From contig JANMYM010000012.1 of assembly GCA_031382085.1 (NCBI GenBank), positions 62,001 to 126,000 on the forward strand: a stretch of 64,000 nt of DNA. The letters are read 5' to 3'. The notes beneath the pieces are model-generated. The model was given only the letters and a program-made list of their open reading frames with translations. It made no database searches and was not told the origin of the DNA. The stretch is from UBA964 sp031382085 (GTDB taxonomy: Bacteria > Pseudomonadota > Gammaproteobacteria > Steroidobacterales > Steroidobacteraceae). This document shows, piece after piece, positions 56,018 to 64,000 of this stretch; the first letter of the stretch is position 1, and each line of letters starts with the position of its first letter. Both the position numbers and the translations under genes were made by a program.

Positions 56018-57187
56018 ATGAAACTGGAGGCGACGCTGCCTTCATCCTGGTATCGGCGCGACGATGTTTTCGCGCTCGAGCGCGAGCACATCTTTTTCAA
56101 GGAATGGATGTGTGTGGCCCGCGACGAGGAGTTGCCACACGCCGGCGCGCATCGCGTCGTCGACGTACTGGGGCAGAGCATCCTGATCGTCCGCAATTCG
56201 CACGGCCTGTTGCGGGGCTTCTACAACGTGTGCCGGCACCGCGGTGCGCGGCTATGCGCAGCCGAGGGCAGCGGGACTGTTAGCAATGATCTGCCGGTCC
56301 GCGGCGGTGTGATGCCGGGCGGAATCATTCTCTGCCCTTATCACGCGTGGACCTACGACCTGGATGGGCGGCTGCTGCGCGCACCGTTCATGACGGCGGA
56401 GCAGGGCTTCGAGGCGGGCGATATCCGCCTGCACAGTGTTGGCGTTGCAAGCTGGGGCGGCTTTGTGTTCGTCCACCTAACGCCAGAGCGTGCAAAGCCC
56501 TTCGATGTTTACATCGAAGTCATAGGTGAACGTTTCACCCGCTATCCACTGGCGCAGCTGCGCATCGCCAAAACGATCCGCTATGACGTCGGCGCAAACT
56601 GGAAAATTCTCTGCGAGAACTACAACGAGTGTTATCACTGCGGGCCCGTACACCCGGAACTCTGCCGGGTGGTGCCCGCGTTTCGCGAGAATGGCGGCGC
56701 GTCGCTCGATTGGGAGCGCGGCATAGCGCATCGACCCGGCGCCGATACCTTCACGGCGAGTGGAACTTCCACGCGCCGCTCGTTCCCAGGGCTCAACGCA
56801 GATGAGCAGCTGCTACACAAGGGCGATCTCCTGTATCCGAACCTCTTTTTGAGCGTGGCGCGTGAGCATGTGGCGGCATTTGTGCTGCAACCTGTGGGCC
56901 CGGCGAGGACCTTGATCACCTGTCACTTCCTGTTCGAGCCTTATGAAATGGCGAAACCGGAGTTCGACCCGTCGGATGTCGTCGACTTCTGGCATCTCGT
57001 CAACCGGCAGGACTGGAACATCTGCGAGATTGTGCAGGCCGGAATCGGCGCGCGTGTGCACGAGGCGGGGATGCTGTCGCCGATGGAAGACTGGAACCTC
57101 GACATCCGCAAGTACGTCAGCGACCGGATCGCAAGCCACGTGCAGCGGGCAAGTTCCGGAGGCGGTGCAGGTATGATCCCCGCATGA
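56018..57187 (+). CDS. Rieske aromatic-ring-hydroxylating-type oxygenase, alpha subunit
   Basis: The 389-residue protein has a Rieske [2Fe-2S] domain with Cys-X-His (NVCRHRGARLCA) and Cys-X2-His (ILCPYHAWTYDLDG). A catalytic domain follows with the mononuclear iron ligands in ENYNECYHCGPVHPELC. It resembles oxygenases that demethylate betaines, carnitine and similar compounds, but the substrate is not decided by sequence. The ATG at MKLEATLPS begins the domain; a longer frame covers the hairpin array and is not real. It is coupled to the amidohydrolase by ATGA. Confidence 0.9.
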   Translation: MKLEATLPSSWYRRDDVFALEREHIFFKEWMCVARDEELPHAGAHRVVDVLGQSILIVRNSHGLLRGFYNVCRHRGARLCAAEGSGTVSNDLPVRGGVMPGGIILCPYHAWTYDLDGRLLRAPFMTAEQGFEAGDIRLHSVGVASWGGFVFVHLTPERAKPFDVYIEVIGERFTRYPLAQLRIAKTIRYDVGANWKILCENYNECYHCGPVHPELCRVVPAFRENGGASLDWERGIAHRPGADTFTASGTSTRRSFPGLNADEQLLHKGDLLYPNLFLSVAREHVAAFVLQPVGPARTLITCHFLFEPYEMAKPEFDPSDVVDFWHLVNRQDWNICEIVQAGIGARVHEAGMLSPMEDWNLDIRKYVSDRIASHVQRASSGGGAGMIPA

Positions 57188-58515
57188 GAGGACGAAGATC
57201 GGCCTTGGCGTTGGTACTGTGGGGGCTGGGCACCTATGCCTATGCTGAGCCGGCGCCGCCGCCGAATATTGCGATCGGCGAGTCGCGCAGCATTCGCTGT
57301 GGCCGCCTGTTTGAGAGCGAGACGGGGGCGGTGCGGTCCGCGGTACGCGTGCGTGTGGATAGCGGTCGGGTCGTCGCGCTGGAGACTGTCGCTGCGGACG
57401 CTGCGGTGGGCGACGCAGAGCTGGATCTGCGCAACTACACGTGCTTGCCCGGACTCATCGATCTGCATGTGCACATGACGGAAAGTTCCCGGGATACCAC
57501 CGACTACACGGTCTATTTTCGCCGCACCCGCGCCGAACAACGCGCGCTTTCAGCGGCGCACGCCGCGGCTACTTTGTTAGCGGGGTTTACCTCGGTACGC
57601 AATGTCGGCGCGTACATTCGCGGCGTGGATTTTGCGTTGCGCGACGCGATCGATCGGCGCGAGACGATCGGGCCGCGCATGCAAGTCAGCGGTTTTTATC
57701 TGACCATCCCGGGCGGCGGCGGCGATCTGCTGATACCCGGCATACCGGCCGAGGCGACGCCCAGTTTTGTGCGCGGCGGTGTCGCGCGCGGCACTGAGCA
57801 GTTCCGGCGCAAGGCGGAACTGGCACTGGCCGACGGCGCCGATCTTATCAAGATCATTGCTTCTGGCGCCGTGTTAGCTTTCGGCGGAGTCCCGGGCGCC
57901 CCGGAGATGACTCGCGCTGAAATTGCGACGGTCGTCGAGGTCGCGCATGCCCATGGCCGAAAAGTTGCTGCGCATGCGCATGGCGCGCAATCGATCCGCG
58001 ACGCGATTCTCGCGGGAGTGGACACCATCGAGCATGCCTCGCTGATGGACGAGGAGGGTATTCGCCTCGCACGTGAGAAAGGCACCACCCTGGTCATGGA
58101 TGTCTACAACGGCGATTACATTGACACCGAAGGGCGTGCGCAGCATTGGCCTGAGGAATTTCTGCGCAAGAACATTGAAACGACCGAAGCACAAAGACTG
58201 AGTTTTACCGCAGCTCACAAGGCGGGCGTGCGACTTGCATTTGGCACGGACGCCGGTGTTTATCCGCACGGTTTGAACGCGCGGCAGTTTCACATCATGG
58301 TCGAGCGCGGCATGACCCCGACCGAGGCTCTGCAGTCAGCGACATCGATCGCGGCGCGAGCGATGGGCTGGGAAAACAACGTGGGCTCGCTGGCGCCTGG
58401 TCATTACGCGGACCTGATCGCGGTTCAGGGTGATCCGACGGTCGACATCCGCTTGTTAGAGTCAGTGCCGGTGGTCGTGCAGGGCGGCCGAATCATGAAA
58501 GTGCCTGCGCCTTGA
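57184..58515 (+). CDS. Exported amidohydrolase (imidazolonepropionase-like)
   Basis: The 443-residue product has a signal peptide (ALALVLWGLGTYAYAEPAPP). The metal-dependent hydrolase ligands are His pair in DLHVHMTES, the Lys in LIKIIASGAV (carbamylated in binuclear members), His in AAHAHGAQS, His in TIEHASLMD and Asp in FGTDAGVYPHG. The family includes Xaa-Pro dipeptidases and enzymes acting on cyclic amides. Its stop overlaps the TTG of the next gene. Confidence 0.87.
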   Translation: MRGRRSALALVLWGLGTYAYAEPAPPPNIAIGESRSIRCGRLFESETGAVRSAVRVRVDSGRVVALETVAADAAVGDAELDLRNYTCLPGLIDLHVHMTESSRDTTDYTVYFRRTRAEQRALSAAHAAATLLAGFTSVRNVGAYIRGVDFALRDAIDRRETIGPRMQVSGFYLTIPGGGGDLLIPGIPAEATPSFVRGGVARGTEQFRRKAELALADGADLIKIIASGAVLAFGGVPGAPEMTRAEIATVVEVAHAHGRKVAAHAHGAQSIRDAILAGVDTIEHASLMDEEGIRLAREKGTTLVMDVYNGDYIDTEGRAQHWPEEFLRKNIETTEAQRLSFTAAHKAGVRLAFGTDAGVYPHGLNARQFHIMVERGMTPTEALQSATSIAARAMGWENNVGSLAPGHYADLIAVQGDPTVDIRLLESVPVVVQGGRIMKVPAP

Positions 58516-60149
58516 GCGCGGCTGTCAAATCAAGACAGCGCTATGACGCCATCGTCATCGGCGCGGGCCACAACGGCCTGACCAGCGCGGCATTCCTGGC
58601 GCGCGCCGGGCTGAAAGTCATGGTGCTGGAGCGCAACTCCTACATCGGCGGTGCGGCTGTCAGCCGGGAACTGCACCAAGGCTGGATCTACTCCAATTGT
58701 TCCTATGTCTGCAGCCTGTTGCGGCCTGAGATCTATCGCGCACTGGATCTCGCGCGGCACGGTCTGCAGATCGTGCCCTACGGCGGCGGGGTCACGTTTA
58801 CGCGCGATGGCGACTATCTTGGCGGCTACGTCGACAAGGACGTCAAGCGCCGCGAAATCGCGCGCCACAACGCGCATGACGCCGATGCCTGGCAGCGCTA
58901 TTCGCGCGACACCATGCGGCAGTGCCGCTTTATCCGTTCGCTGCTGCTGCGCACGCCGCCCGACCCGACCTCGCTCAAGCTGCGCGACCTGCGCGAACTG
59001 CTGTATCTTGGCAAGCGATTTGCCGATCTCGGCGAGCAGGGCATCTACGACACCATCCGTTTCTACACGCTGAGCATCGCCGACTACCTCGCCGAGTATT
59101 ACGAGTCGGACCTGGTGCGCGCCAATTTTTCCGGCAGCGGTATCATCGGCACGGCGTTAGGTGTGCACTCGCCTGGCACCGCCTACGTGCTGCTGCATCA
59201 CTACATGGGTGATGTCGATGGCCAGGCAGGCGCCTGGGGTTATGCGCGCGGCGGCATGGGCGCGGTCAGCAAGGCGCTCGCGGGCGCACTGCAGTCGTTC
59301 GGTGGCGAGATCCGCACCGACGCCCCGGTCGAGAAAGTGCTGAATCGCGGCAGGCAGGTCACCGGCGTGGTGTTGGCGAGCGGCGAGGAAATCCTCGCGG
59401 ATCGCGTGCTGTCGAATCTCGATCCGAAGCGCACCTTTCTGGGTTTGTTAGATCAGAAGTCGCTGCAGCCGGACCTGGTGGCCAAGGCGCGCAATTTCAA
59501 GATCCGCGGGTCCTCCGGCAAGCTCAACATCGCGCTCGATGGCTTGCCGGAATTCCCGGCGTTAGGCAGAAATCATCCTCTGCACTGTGGCGACTTGCAT
59601 TTTCTTGATTCCATGGCGCGTTTCGAGCGCGCCTACGATGACTGGAAGGACGGACGCTGGTCACGCGATCCCTATCTGGATCTGCTGATCCCGTCGATGA
59701 CTGATCCGACCATGACACCGGCCGGCAAGCATTACATGTCGGTGTTCGTGCAGTACGTGCCGCCGAAGGTGCAGGGACGCGACTGGACGCAGGCGGATCG
59801 TGATGCCTTTCGCGACACCGTGTTCGACCAGATCGAAACGCAGAGTCCGGGATTCCGCAAGCTGGTGCTGCACGCCGAAGTACGCACGCCGCTGGAACTG
59901 GAAAACGAGGTCGGACTCACCGAGGGCAATATTTTCCAGGGTGAGCTGACCATCGACCAGTTGTTCTTCAATCGGCCTTTCCCGGGATTTGCGCAATATC
60001 GCGGACCGCTGCGCGGGCTTTACCTGTGCGGTTCCGCGACGCATCCCGGGGGTGGGGTGATGGCGGCGCCTGGTGCTAACGCAGCGCGCGAAGTGCTGCT
60101 CGATATGGGGCAGCCCGAGGGCGTGCCCGAAGGGTGGAGCGATGACTGA
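58512..60149 (+). CDS. Phytoene-desaturase-like FAD oxidoreductase
   Basis: The 545-residue protein has the N-terminal FAD motif AIVIGAGHNGLTSAAFLARA with VLERNSYIGGAAVSR, and the C-terminal GLYLCGSATHPGGGVMAAPG. It starts with a TTG overlapping the amidohydrolase stop (TTGA), consistent with a tightly coupled operon. It is a paralogue of the enzymes at 52769 and 60142. The substrate is unknown; a carotenoid role is unlikely without synthase genes. Confidence 0.86.
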   Translation: MSAAVKSRQRYDAIVIGAGHNGLTSAAFLARAGLKVMVLERNSYIGGAAVSRELHQGWIYSNCSYVCSLLRPEIYRALDLARHGLQIVPYGGGVTFTRDGDYLGGYVDKDVKRREIARHNAHDADAWQRYSRDTMRQCRFIRSLLLRTPPDPTSLKLRDLRELLYLGKRFADLGEQGIYDTIRFYTLSIADYLAEYYESDLVRANFSGSGIIGTALGVHSPGTAYVLLHHYMGDVDGQAGAWGYARGGMGAVSKALAGALQSFGGEIRTDAPVEKVLNRGRQVTGVVLASGEEILADRVLSNLDPKRTFLGLLDQKSLQPDLVAKARNFKIRGSSGKLNIALDGLPEFPALGRNHPLHCGDLHFLDSMARFERAYDDWKDGRWSRDPYLDLLIPSMTDPTMTPAGKHYMSVFVQYVPPKVQGRDWTQADRDAFRDTVFDQIETQSPGFRKLVLHAEVRTPLELENEVGLTEGNIFQGELTIDQLFFNRPFPGFAQYRGPLRGLYLCGSATHPGGGVMAAPGANAAREVLLDMGQPEGVPEGWSDD

Positions 60150-61695
60150 GCGCGCGCCCATCATTGTCGTTGGTGGTGGCCACAACGGACTGGTCTGCGC
60201 GGCGTATCTCGCGCGTGCGGGGCGGCGGGTGCTGGTACTGGAGGCCGCCGCCCGTGCTGGCGGTTGCGCCGCCACGCATGAGTTCCATACCGGCTTCAAG
60301 GTCTCGTCGATTGCGCATTTGTTATATGGCCTGGACGCGCAGGTCGCGGGCGATCTGAACCTGACACAGCACGGCCTGGTCTTGGCGCAGCAGAATCTGC
60401 GCTCGGTGGCACTGCATCCCGCGGCGGAGGCGTTGGTGTTCGAAGGCGACAGCGTCAGCGGCGCCGGTCTCGCCGCCGCGGATCGCGACGCCTTCCGGAG
60501 ATTTATCGCCGCGCGGCGCCGCTTCGCCGCCGTGTTAGCCAGCTGGCATGCGGCGCCGCCACCAAGGCTGGCGCTGCATGGCTGGCGTGACGCGCTGCCG
60601 GTCGGGAAGCTGGGATGGTCCGTGCGGCGGCTCGGCCGCAAGGAGATGCGCGAGTTGCTGCGTGTGGCGACGATGAGTGTCGACGACTGGCTGAATGAAT
60701 ATTTCACCAATGCGCGTGTCAAGGGCGCGCTGGCACTCGATGCGGTGTTAGGAGCCCGGGCCGGGCCCAGGTCCGGTGGCACGGTTTTCACCAGCCTGCA
60801 CCGCGCCGCGGGCGGCGGTTCCTATGCCGTGCCGCAAGGTGGCATGGGTGCGCTGTCCGCCGCCCTGGCGCACGCCGCTACCGCCGCTGGCGCCGAGATT
60901 CGTTGCCAGGCGAAGGTGGCAGGATTCGAAGTCGTCGCAGGGCGGGTCAGCGGCATGCGGCTGGCGTCCGGCGAAACGCTCGCCTGCAGTGCAGTCGTCT
61001 CGGCGCTGGACCCGCAGCAGACGCTGCTCGGGTTGTTAGGTGCGCGGCACCTTGAAGCCGAATTCGCGCGCCGCGTGCAGCACGTGCGCGCCACCGGCAC
61101 GGCCGCGAAGCTGCACCTGGCATTGTCGCGAGCGCCGGAGTTTCATGGGCTGAAAACGCAGGATCTGGGACAGCGTCTGCTGATCGCACCCGACGCCGAC
61201 TATGTCGAGCGTGCGTTTAATCCGGCGAAATATGGCGAATATTCGCCGCAGCCGGTCATGGAAGTCCATCTGCCGTCGGTCCACGATGCCTCGATGGCGC
61301 CTGCGGGCCAGCACGTGTTGTCAGCCATCGTGCAGTACGCACCGCATAACCTTGCGGCCGGCTGGCCAGCGGCACGCAGCCGGTTTCTGGAAACCTGTCT
61401 CGAGACCCTGTCGCGCCATTGGCCCGGCTTGCGGGCATCGATTCTGCACGCCGAACTGCTGACACCGGCCGATATCGCCGGGCGCGTCGGCATCACCGGC
61501 GGTCACTGGCATCACGGCGAGCTCGCGCTGGATCAGTACCTGATGCTGCGCCCGGTGCCGGGCGCCGCGCAATACGCCACGCCGGTCGGCGGGCTTTACT
61601 TGTGCAGCGCCGGTACGCATCCGGGCGGCGGCGTGCTGGGCACGTCCGGGCGGCTTGCCGCGGCGCAGTTGTTAGCACGGGAGGCCGCGCCATGA
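60142..61695 (+). CDS. Phytoene-desaturase-like FAD oxidoreductase
   Basis: The 517-residue product shows PIIVVGGGHNGLVCAAYLAR with VLEAAARAGGCAATHEF, and at the end GLYLCSAGTHPGGGVLGTSG. The ATG eight bases before the upstream stop is preferred. An extended frame reading back into that gene is not real. It is coupled to the C1 transferase by ATGA. Together with its neighbour it may form a heteromeric enzyme, which is a guess from the pairing. Confidence 0.86.
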   Translation: MTERAPIIVVGGGHNGLVCAAYLARAGRRVLVLEAAARAGGCAATHEFHTGFKVSSIAHLLYGLDAQVAGDLNLTQHGLVLAQQNLRSVALHPAAEALVFEGDSVSGAGLAAADRDAFRRFIAARRRFAAVLASWHAAPPPRLALHGWRDALPVGKLGWSVRRLGRKEMRELLRVATMSVDDWLNEYFTNARVKGALALDAVLGARAGPRSGGTVFTSLHRAAGGGSYAVPQGGMGALSAALAHAATAAGAEIRCQAKVAGFEVVAGRVSGMRLASGETLACSAVVSALDPQQTLLGLLGARHLEAEFARRVQHVRATGTAAKLHLALSRAPEFHGLKTQDLGQRLLIAPDADYVERAFNPAKYGEYSPQPVMEVHLPSVHDASMAPAGQHVLSAIVQYAPHNLAAGWPAARSRFLETCLETLSRHWPGLRASILHAELLTPADIAGRVGITGGHWHHGELALDQYLMLRPVPGAAQYATPVGGLYLCSAGTHPGGGVLGTSGRLAAAQLLAREAAP

Positions 61696-62882
61696 TGACG
61701 CGTGAGCATTACCAGCACGCGGTGTATCCGACGCCGTTCCATCCGCGCACCTCGGCCGCTAACAAGCTCAACCTGTGGCATCGATGGAAGGATTGCACGG
61801 TTGCCGATGCCTATACGGACGTGTCACTGGAATACACCGCACTGCGCAACGCCTGCACCGTCTTCGATCTCTCGCCGATGACCAAGCATCGGATCGACGG
61901 GCCGGATGCGCTGGCGTTCATGAATCGCCTGGTTACGCGTGATGTTGCCAAGATCAAGCCGGGCCGCGTCGGTTACACGGTCTGGTGCGACGATGCAGGG
62001 CAGGTCATTGACGATGGCACGATTTTTCACCTCGACGCGGGCGTGTATCGGCTTTGTTCGCAGGAACGCCAGCTCGACTGGCTGCAGGATTCAGCGCTGG
62101 GATTCGATGTCCGGATTCACGAAGAAACCACCGAGGTCGCGGCGTTAGCATTGCAGGGGCCGACCAGTTGCGCCGCGCTGAAATGCCTGGGCCTGACAGG
62201 CATTGAAACGCTGCCGCCGTTCGGCATGCGCAGTTTTCCCTTCGCGGGCACGCAGCTGCAGGTGTCGCGCACCGGGTTCACCGGCGACCTGGGTTACGAA
62301 CTCTGGATCGAGCCTGGGCAGGCGTTGGAATTGTGGGACCGGTTGTTCGAAGCGGGCAGTGCGGTGGGCATCAAGCCCATGGGCACGCTCGCGCTGGAAA
62401 TGAGCCGCGTCGAAGCCGGGTTCATCCAGGCAGGGGTCGATTTTCTGCCGGCGGATCGCGCTGTTCGTCCGGGCCGCACGCGCTCGCCGTTCGAGCTGGA
62501 TCTCGCGTGGCTGGTCGATTTCAGCAAGCCGAATTTTACCGGCCGCGGCGCGCTGCTGCGCGAGCAGGCGCAGGGATCGCGCTATCGCCTGCTGCGACTG
62601 GATGTCGAAGGCAACAAGGTGGCCAAGGATGCCTTTGTATACAACGGCCGGCAAAAGGTCGTTGGCGTGGTGACTTCGTACGTCTGGTCGCCGGCGGTCA
62701 AGGCCAGCGTTGCCCTTGCCTCGGTTGAGACGCCCTGGGGCCGGGCCGACGACGAATTGTGGGTCGACATCTACTACCAGAAAGAACTGCAGTGGAACCG
62801 CAAGATGGCGCGCTGTCGTGTGGTGGCAGGGCCGTTCTACGCGCCGGCCCGACGTAAGATGACCCCGGCTCCGGAATTCTGA
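61692..62882 (+). CDS. GcvT-family aminomethyl/methyl transferase
   Basis: The 396-residue product belongs to the folate-dependent GcvT family (T-protein, DmdA, LigM-like). Typical segments are ALRNACTVFDLSPMTKHRI, GYTVWCDDAGQVIDDGTIF, and SRTGFTGDLGYELWIEP. It probably moves a methyl or methylene group to tetrahydrofolate. A Rieske oxygenase and DAO-type oxidase nearby suggest N- or O-demethylation, which is inference. The start ATG is the first of two adjacent Met codons. Confidence 0.83.
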   Translation: MMTREHYQHAVYPTPFHPRTSAANKLNLWHRWKDCTVADAYTDVSLEYTALRNACTVFDLSPMTKHRIDGPDALAFMNRLVTRDVAKIKPGRVGYTVWCDDAGQVIDDGTIFHLDAGVYRLCSQERQLDWLQDSALGFDVRIHEETTEVAALALQGPTSCAALKCLGLTGIETLPPFGMRSFPFAGTQLQVSRTGFTGDLGYELWIEPGQALELWDRLFEAGSAVGIKPMGTLALEMSRVEAGFIQAGVDFLPADRAVRPGRTRSPFELDLAWLVDFSKPNFTGRGALLREQAQGSRYRLLRLDVEGNKVAKDAFVYNGRQKVVGVVTSYVWSPAVKASVALASVETPWGRADDELWVDIYYQKELQWNRKMARCRVVAGPFYAPARRKMTPAPEF

Positions 62883-62896
62883 TCGAGGCGATTGCA

Positions 62897-63232
62897 ATGT
62901 TCGAACCTCGCACCCATAAGCTCGCCAGCCGCGAGGTTTTTGTCAGGCGGGTGCTGCTCAATGTGCTCGTCGCCGTAGCGCTGGTCGGTGTCTCGTGGAC
63001 AATCGGCATCGTCGGCTACCACGAATTCGAAGGGCTCGGTTGGCTGGACGCCGCGCTGAATGCCGCGATGATTCTTGGCGGCATGGGCCCGGTTGATGTC
63101 CTGCACACGGATGGCGGAAAAGTATTTGCGATGTGTTACGCGCTCTACAGCGGCGTGGTCTTCCTCGCAGCTGCCGCGCTGGTCTTTGCACCGCTCGCGC
63201 ATCGGCTACTGCACCGCTTCCACCTCGAATAG
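62897..63232 (+). CDS. Small two-helix membrane protein, ion-channel-like
   Basis: The 111-residue protein has two to three transmembrane segments (VLLNVLVAVALVGVSWTIGI; AMCYALYSGVVFLAAAALVF) around a pore-like loop (AAMILGGMGPVDVLHTDGGK). The layout recalls the pore module of two-TM potassium channels, but a TVGYG-type filter is absent. It starts 14 bases after the GcvT-like gene, so it belongs to the same operon. Confidence 0.6.
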   Translation: MFEPRTHKLASREVFVRRVLLNVLVAVALVGVSWTIGIVGYHEFEGLGWLDAALNAAMILGGMGPVDVLHTDGGKVFAMCYALYSGVVFLAAAALVFAPLAHRLLHRFHLE

Positions 63233-63399
63233 GGCGTCGCCGCCTGCCGCTAAACGGCCGCCGCAAAAACACCCGTACAGCACCAATTCAGCCAGCGGCT
63301 GCTAATGTGAACCGGACCACGTCGGAAAATTTTCCATTTTCTATTCGCGCCACATTATGTCCGTCACTATTTGCCAGAAAATCAAATACTTAGCAAAAC

Positions 63400-63415
63400 T
63401 GGCATCGATCCTGCA
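63400..63415 (+). promoter_or_regulatory. Possible sigma-54 (-24/-12) promoter
   Basis: TGGCATCGATCCTGCA fits the sigma-54 pattern TGGCAY-N6-TGCA with GG and GC ten bases apart, 47 bp before the next gene. The upstream ~165 bp is AT-rich but shows no clear activator site. A sequence match alone is weak evidence. Confidence 0.3.
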
Positions 63416-63461
63416 TGTTCCTGGGTACGGCTCGACGCAGCCGGGTTTTGGGTGTGGTTAG

Positions 63462-63836
63462 ATGACTCTGCAGACCGACCGCAACAAGTTCAGGGCGGCA
63501 GCCCTGATGTCACTGGGGATTTTGGCTCTCGGTGGCGCGGTTCATTACGTTAACAAGAACTACGTCGTGCGCCTGGTGCGCGTGGACGCGCAAGGGCACG
63601 GCCTCGAGGCGGTGGCTGGCTCGGAAAACAGCAACAGCTCAGCCGACGCTGCCCAGTCTGGCGACATTGCCAAGCCTGCGCCGATAGTCGTGCGCGTCGC
63701 CTGTGCCAGGACCACAAGGGCGATGAACGCCCTCAAGTCGCCCAGCCGCTCGCTGCGACAGCAGCTGCGGCAGGCCGATCCGCAGGCACCCATTCCGATG
63801 CCTGACAGGCGCTGCAAACAAACGGCCGAGCTTTGA
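63462..63836 (+). CDS. Hypothetical single-pass membrane protein
   Basis: The 124-residue product has one N-terminal transmembrane segment (AAALMSLGILALGGAVHYV), then a polar region ending with PDRRCKQTAEL. It is unrecognised. The next gene, cut by the window edge, has a similar start with one helix followed by HYRLEFVPKG, so the two may be related subunits or paralogues. Start choice is weak. Confidence 0.5.
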   Translation: MTLQTDRNKFRAAALMSLGILALGGAVHYVNKNYVVRLVRVDAQGHGLEAVAGSENSNSSADAAQSGDIAKPAPIVVRVACARTTRAMNALKSPSRSLRQQLRQADPQAPIPMPDRRCKQTAEL

Positions 63837-63841
63837 CGCGC

Positions 63842-64000
63842 ATGTCCGCCAGCAATTCACCTCGCCATGATCATCGCGACCACAAGTCCGCACTCGTATC
63901 GTTGCTTTTGTTAGCAGGGCTGGGCGTTGGCGGCGCAGGATTTTTCTCCCAGCACTACCGCCTCGAATTCGTGCCGAAGGGCCAGAGTCGCGGGCCGGTG
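63842..64000 (+). CDS. Hypothetical membrane protein (3' truncated by window)
   Basis: The visible 53 codons begin MSASNSPRHDHRDHKSALVS, then a hydrophobic helix (LLLLAGLGVGGAGFF) and SQHYRLEFVPKGQSRGPV. The layout repeats that of the preceding hypothetical protein: short polar N-terminus, one helix, then HY followed by a charged strand. The function is unknown and the rest of the gene lies outside the window. Confidence 0.5.
   Translation, partial: MSASNSPRHDHRDHKSALVSLLLLAGLGVGGAGFFSQHYRLEFVPKGQSRGPV

Overview
The window looks like a stretch of chromosome from a GC-rich gammaproteobacterium. The order recA-recX-alaS-csrA and the divergent bamD / rluD-pgeF-(ZIP)-clpB arrangement are typical of that class. 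TonB-dependent receptors, a TPR-sulfotransferase and phytoene-desaturase-like flavoproteins suggest an oligotrophic environmental lineage, perhaps near Steroidobacter or Nevskia. That placement is inference; no rRNA gene is present.

Bases 1-27,430 are mostly core genome. They hold sucCD (sucC cut by the left edge), nadE, bamD, rluD-pgeF, a ZIP metal transporter, clpB, a cluster of small genes leading into aspS, a Fur-box-controlled ChaN-PDZ haem-binding gene with a large M1-M28-PDZ peptidase, an alpha/beta hydrolase, mutS, pncC, recA-recX-alaS-csrA and a carboxymuconolactone-decarboxylase-like gene. Two intergenic gaps (about 4265-4566 and 18740-18978) are bounded by long inverted repeats.

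Bases 27,438-39,300 are accessory and organised around two tRNA genes. tRNA-Ser(GCT) has its 3' end duplicated twice downstream, and tRNA-Arg(ACG) has a 41-bp 3' fragment repeated about 450 bp downstream. Between and beside these att-like repeats lie two complete AAA/DUF4143 ATPases and one remnant, each with palindromic or tandem repeats just upstream. Other genes here are a Tat-type NADP-binding protein, an NTF2-like lipoprotein, a DUF3617 protein, an MHS-type permease, a TonB receptor and a FAD-linked oxidase.

Bases 39,100-46,600 hold a 29-residue membrane peptide behind a perfect CRP-type site, an MFS permease, a GGDEF/EAL protein with a degenerate GGDEF motif, an RcnB-like protein, a small pseudogene, a dienelactone hydrolase, a TerC protein and an NTF2-like protein.

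Bases 46,644-63,232 form a divergent supercluster. On the minus strand are a DAO-type flavoenzyme, a phytoene-desaturase-like flavoprotein, a TPR-sulfotransferase, a TonB receptor and an exported M20 peptidase. On the plus strand is a tightly overlapping run of Rieske oxygenase, exported amidohydrolase, two more desaturase-like flavoproteins, a GcvT-like C1 transferase and a small channel-like membrane protein. An array of four hairpins sits between the two arms. I infer uptake plus oxidative and demethylating breakdown of an unknown amide- or methyl-bearing compound. This supercluster and the tRNA-linked ATPase islets are the best candidates for undescribed biology. A word, GTTAG/CTAAC, also recurs across core genes in all reading frames.
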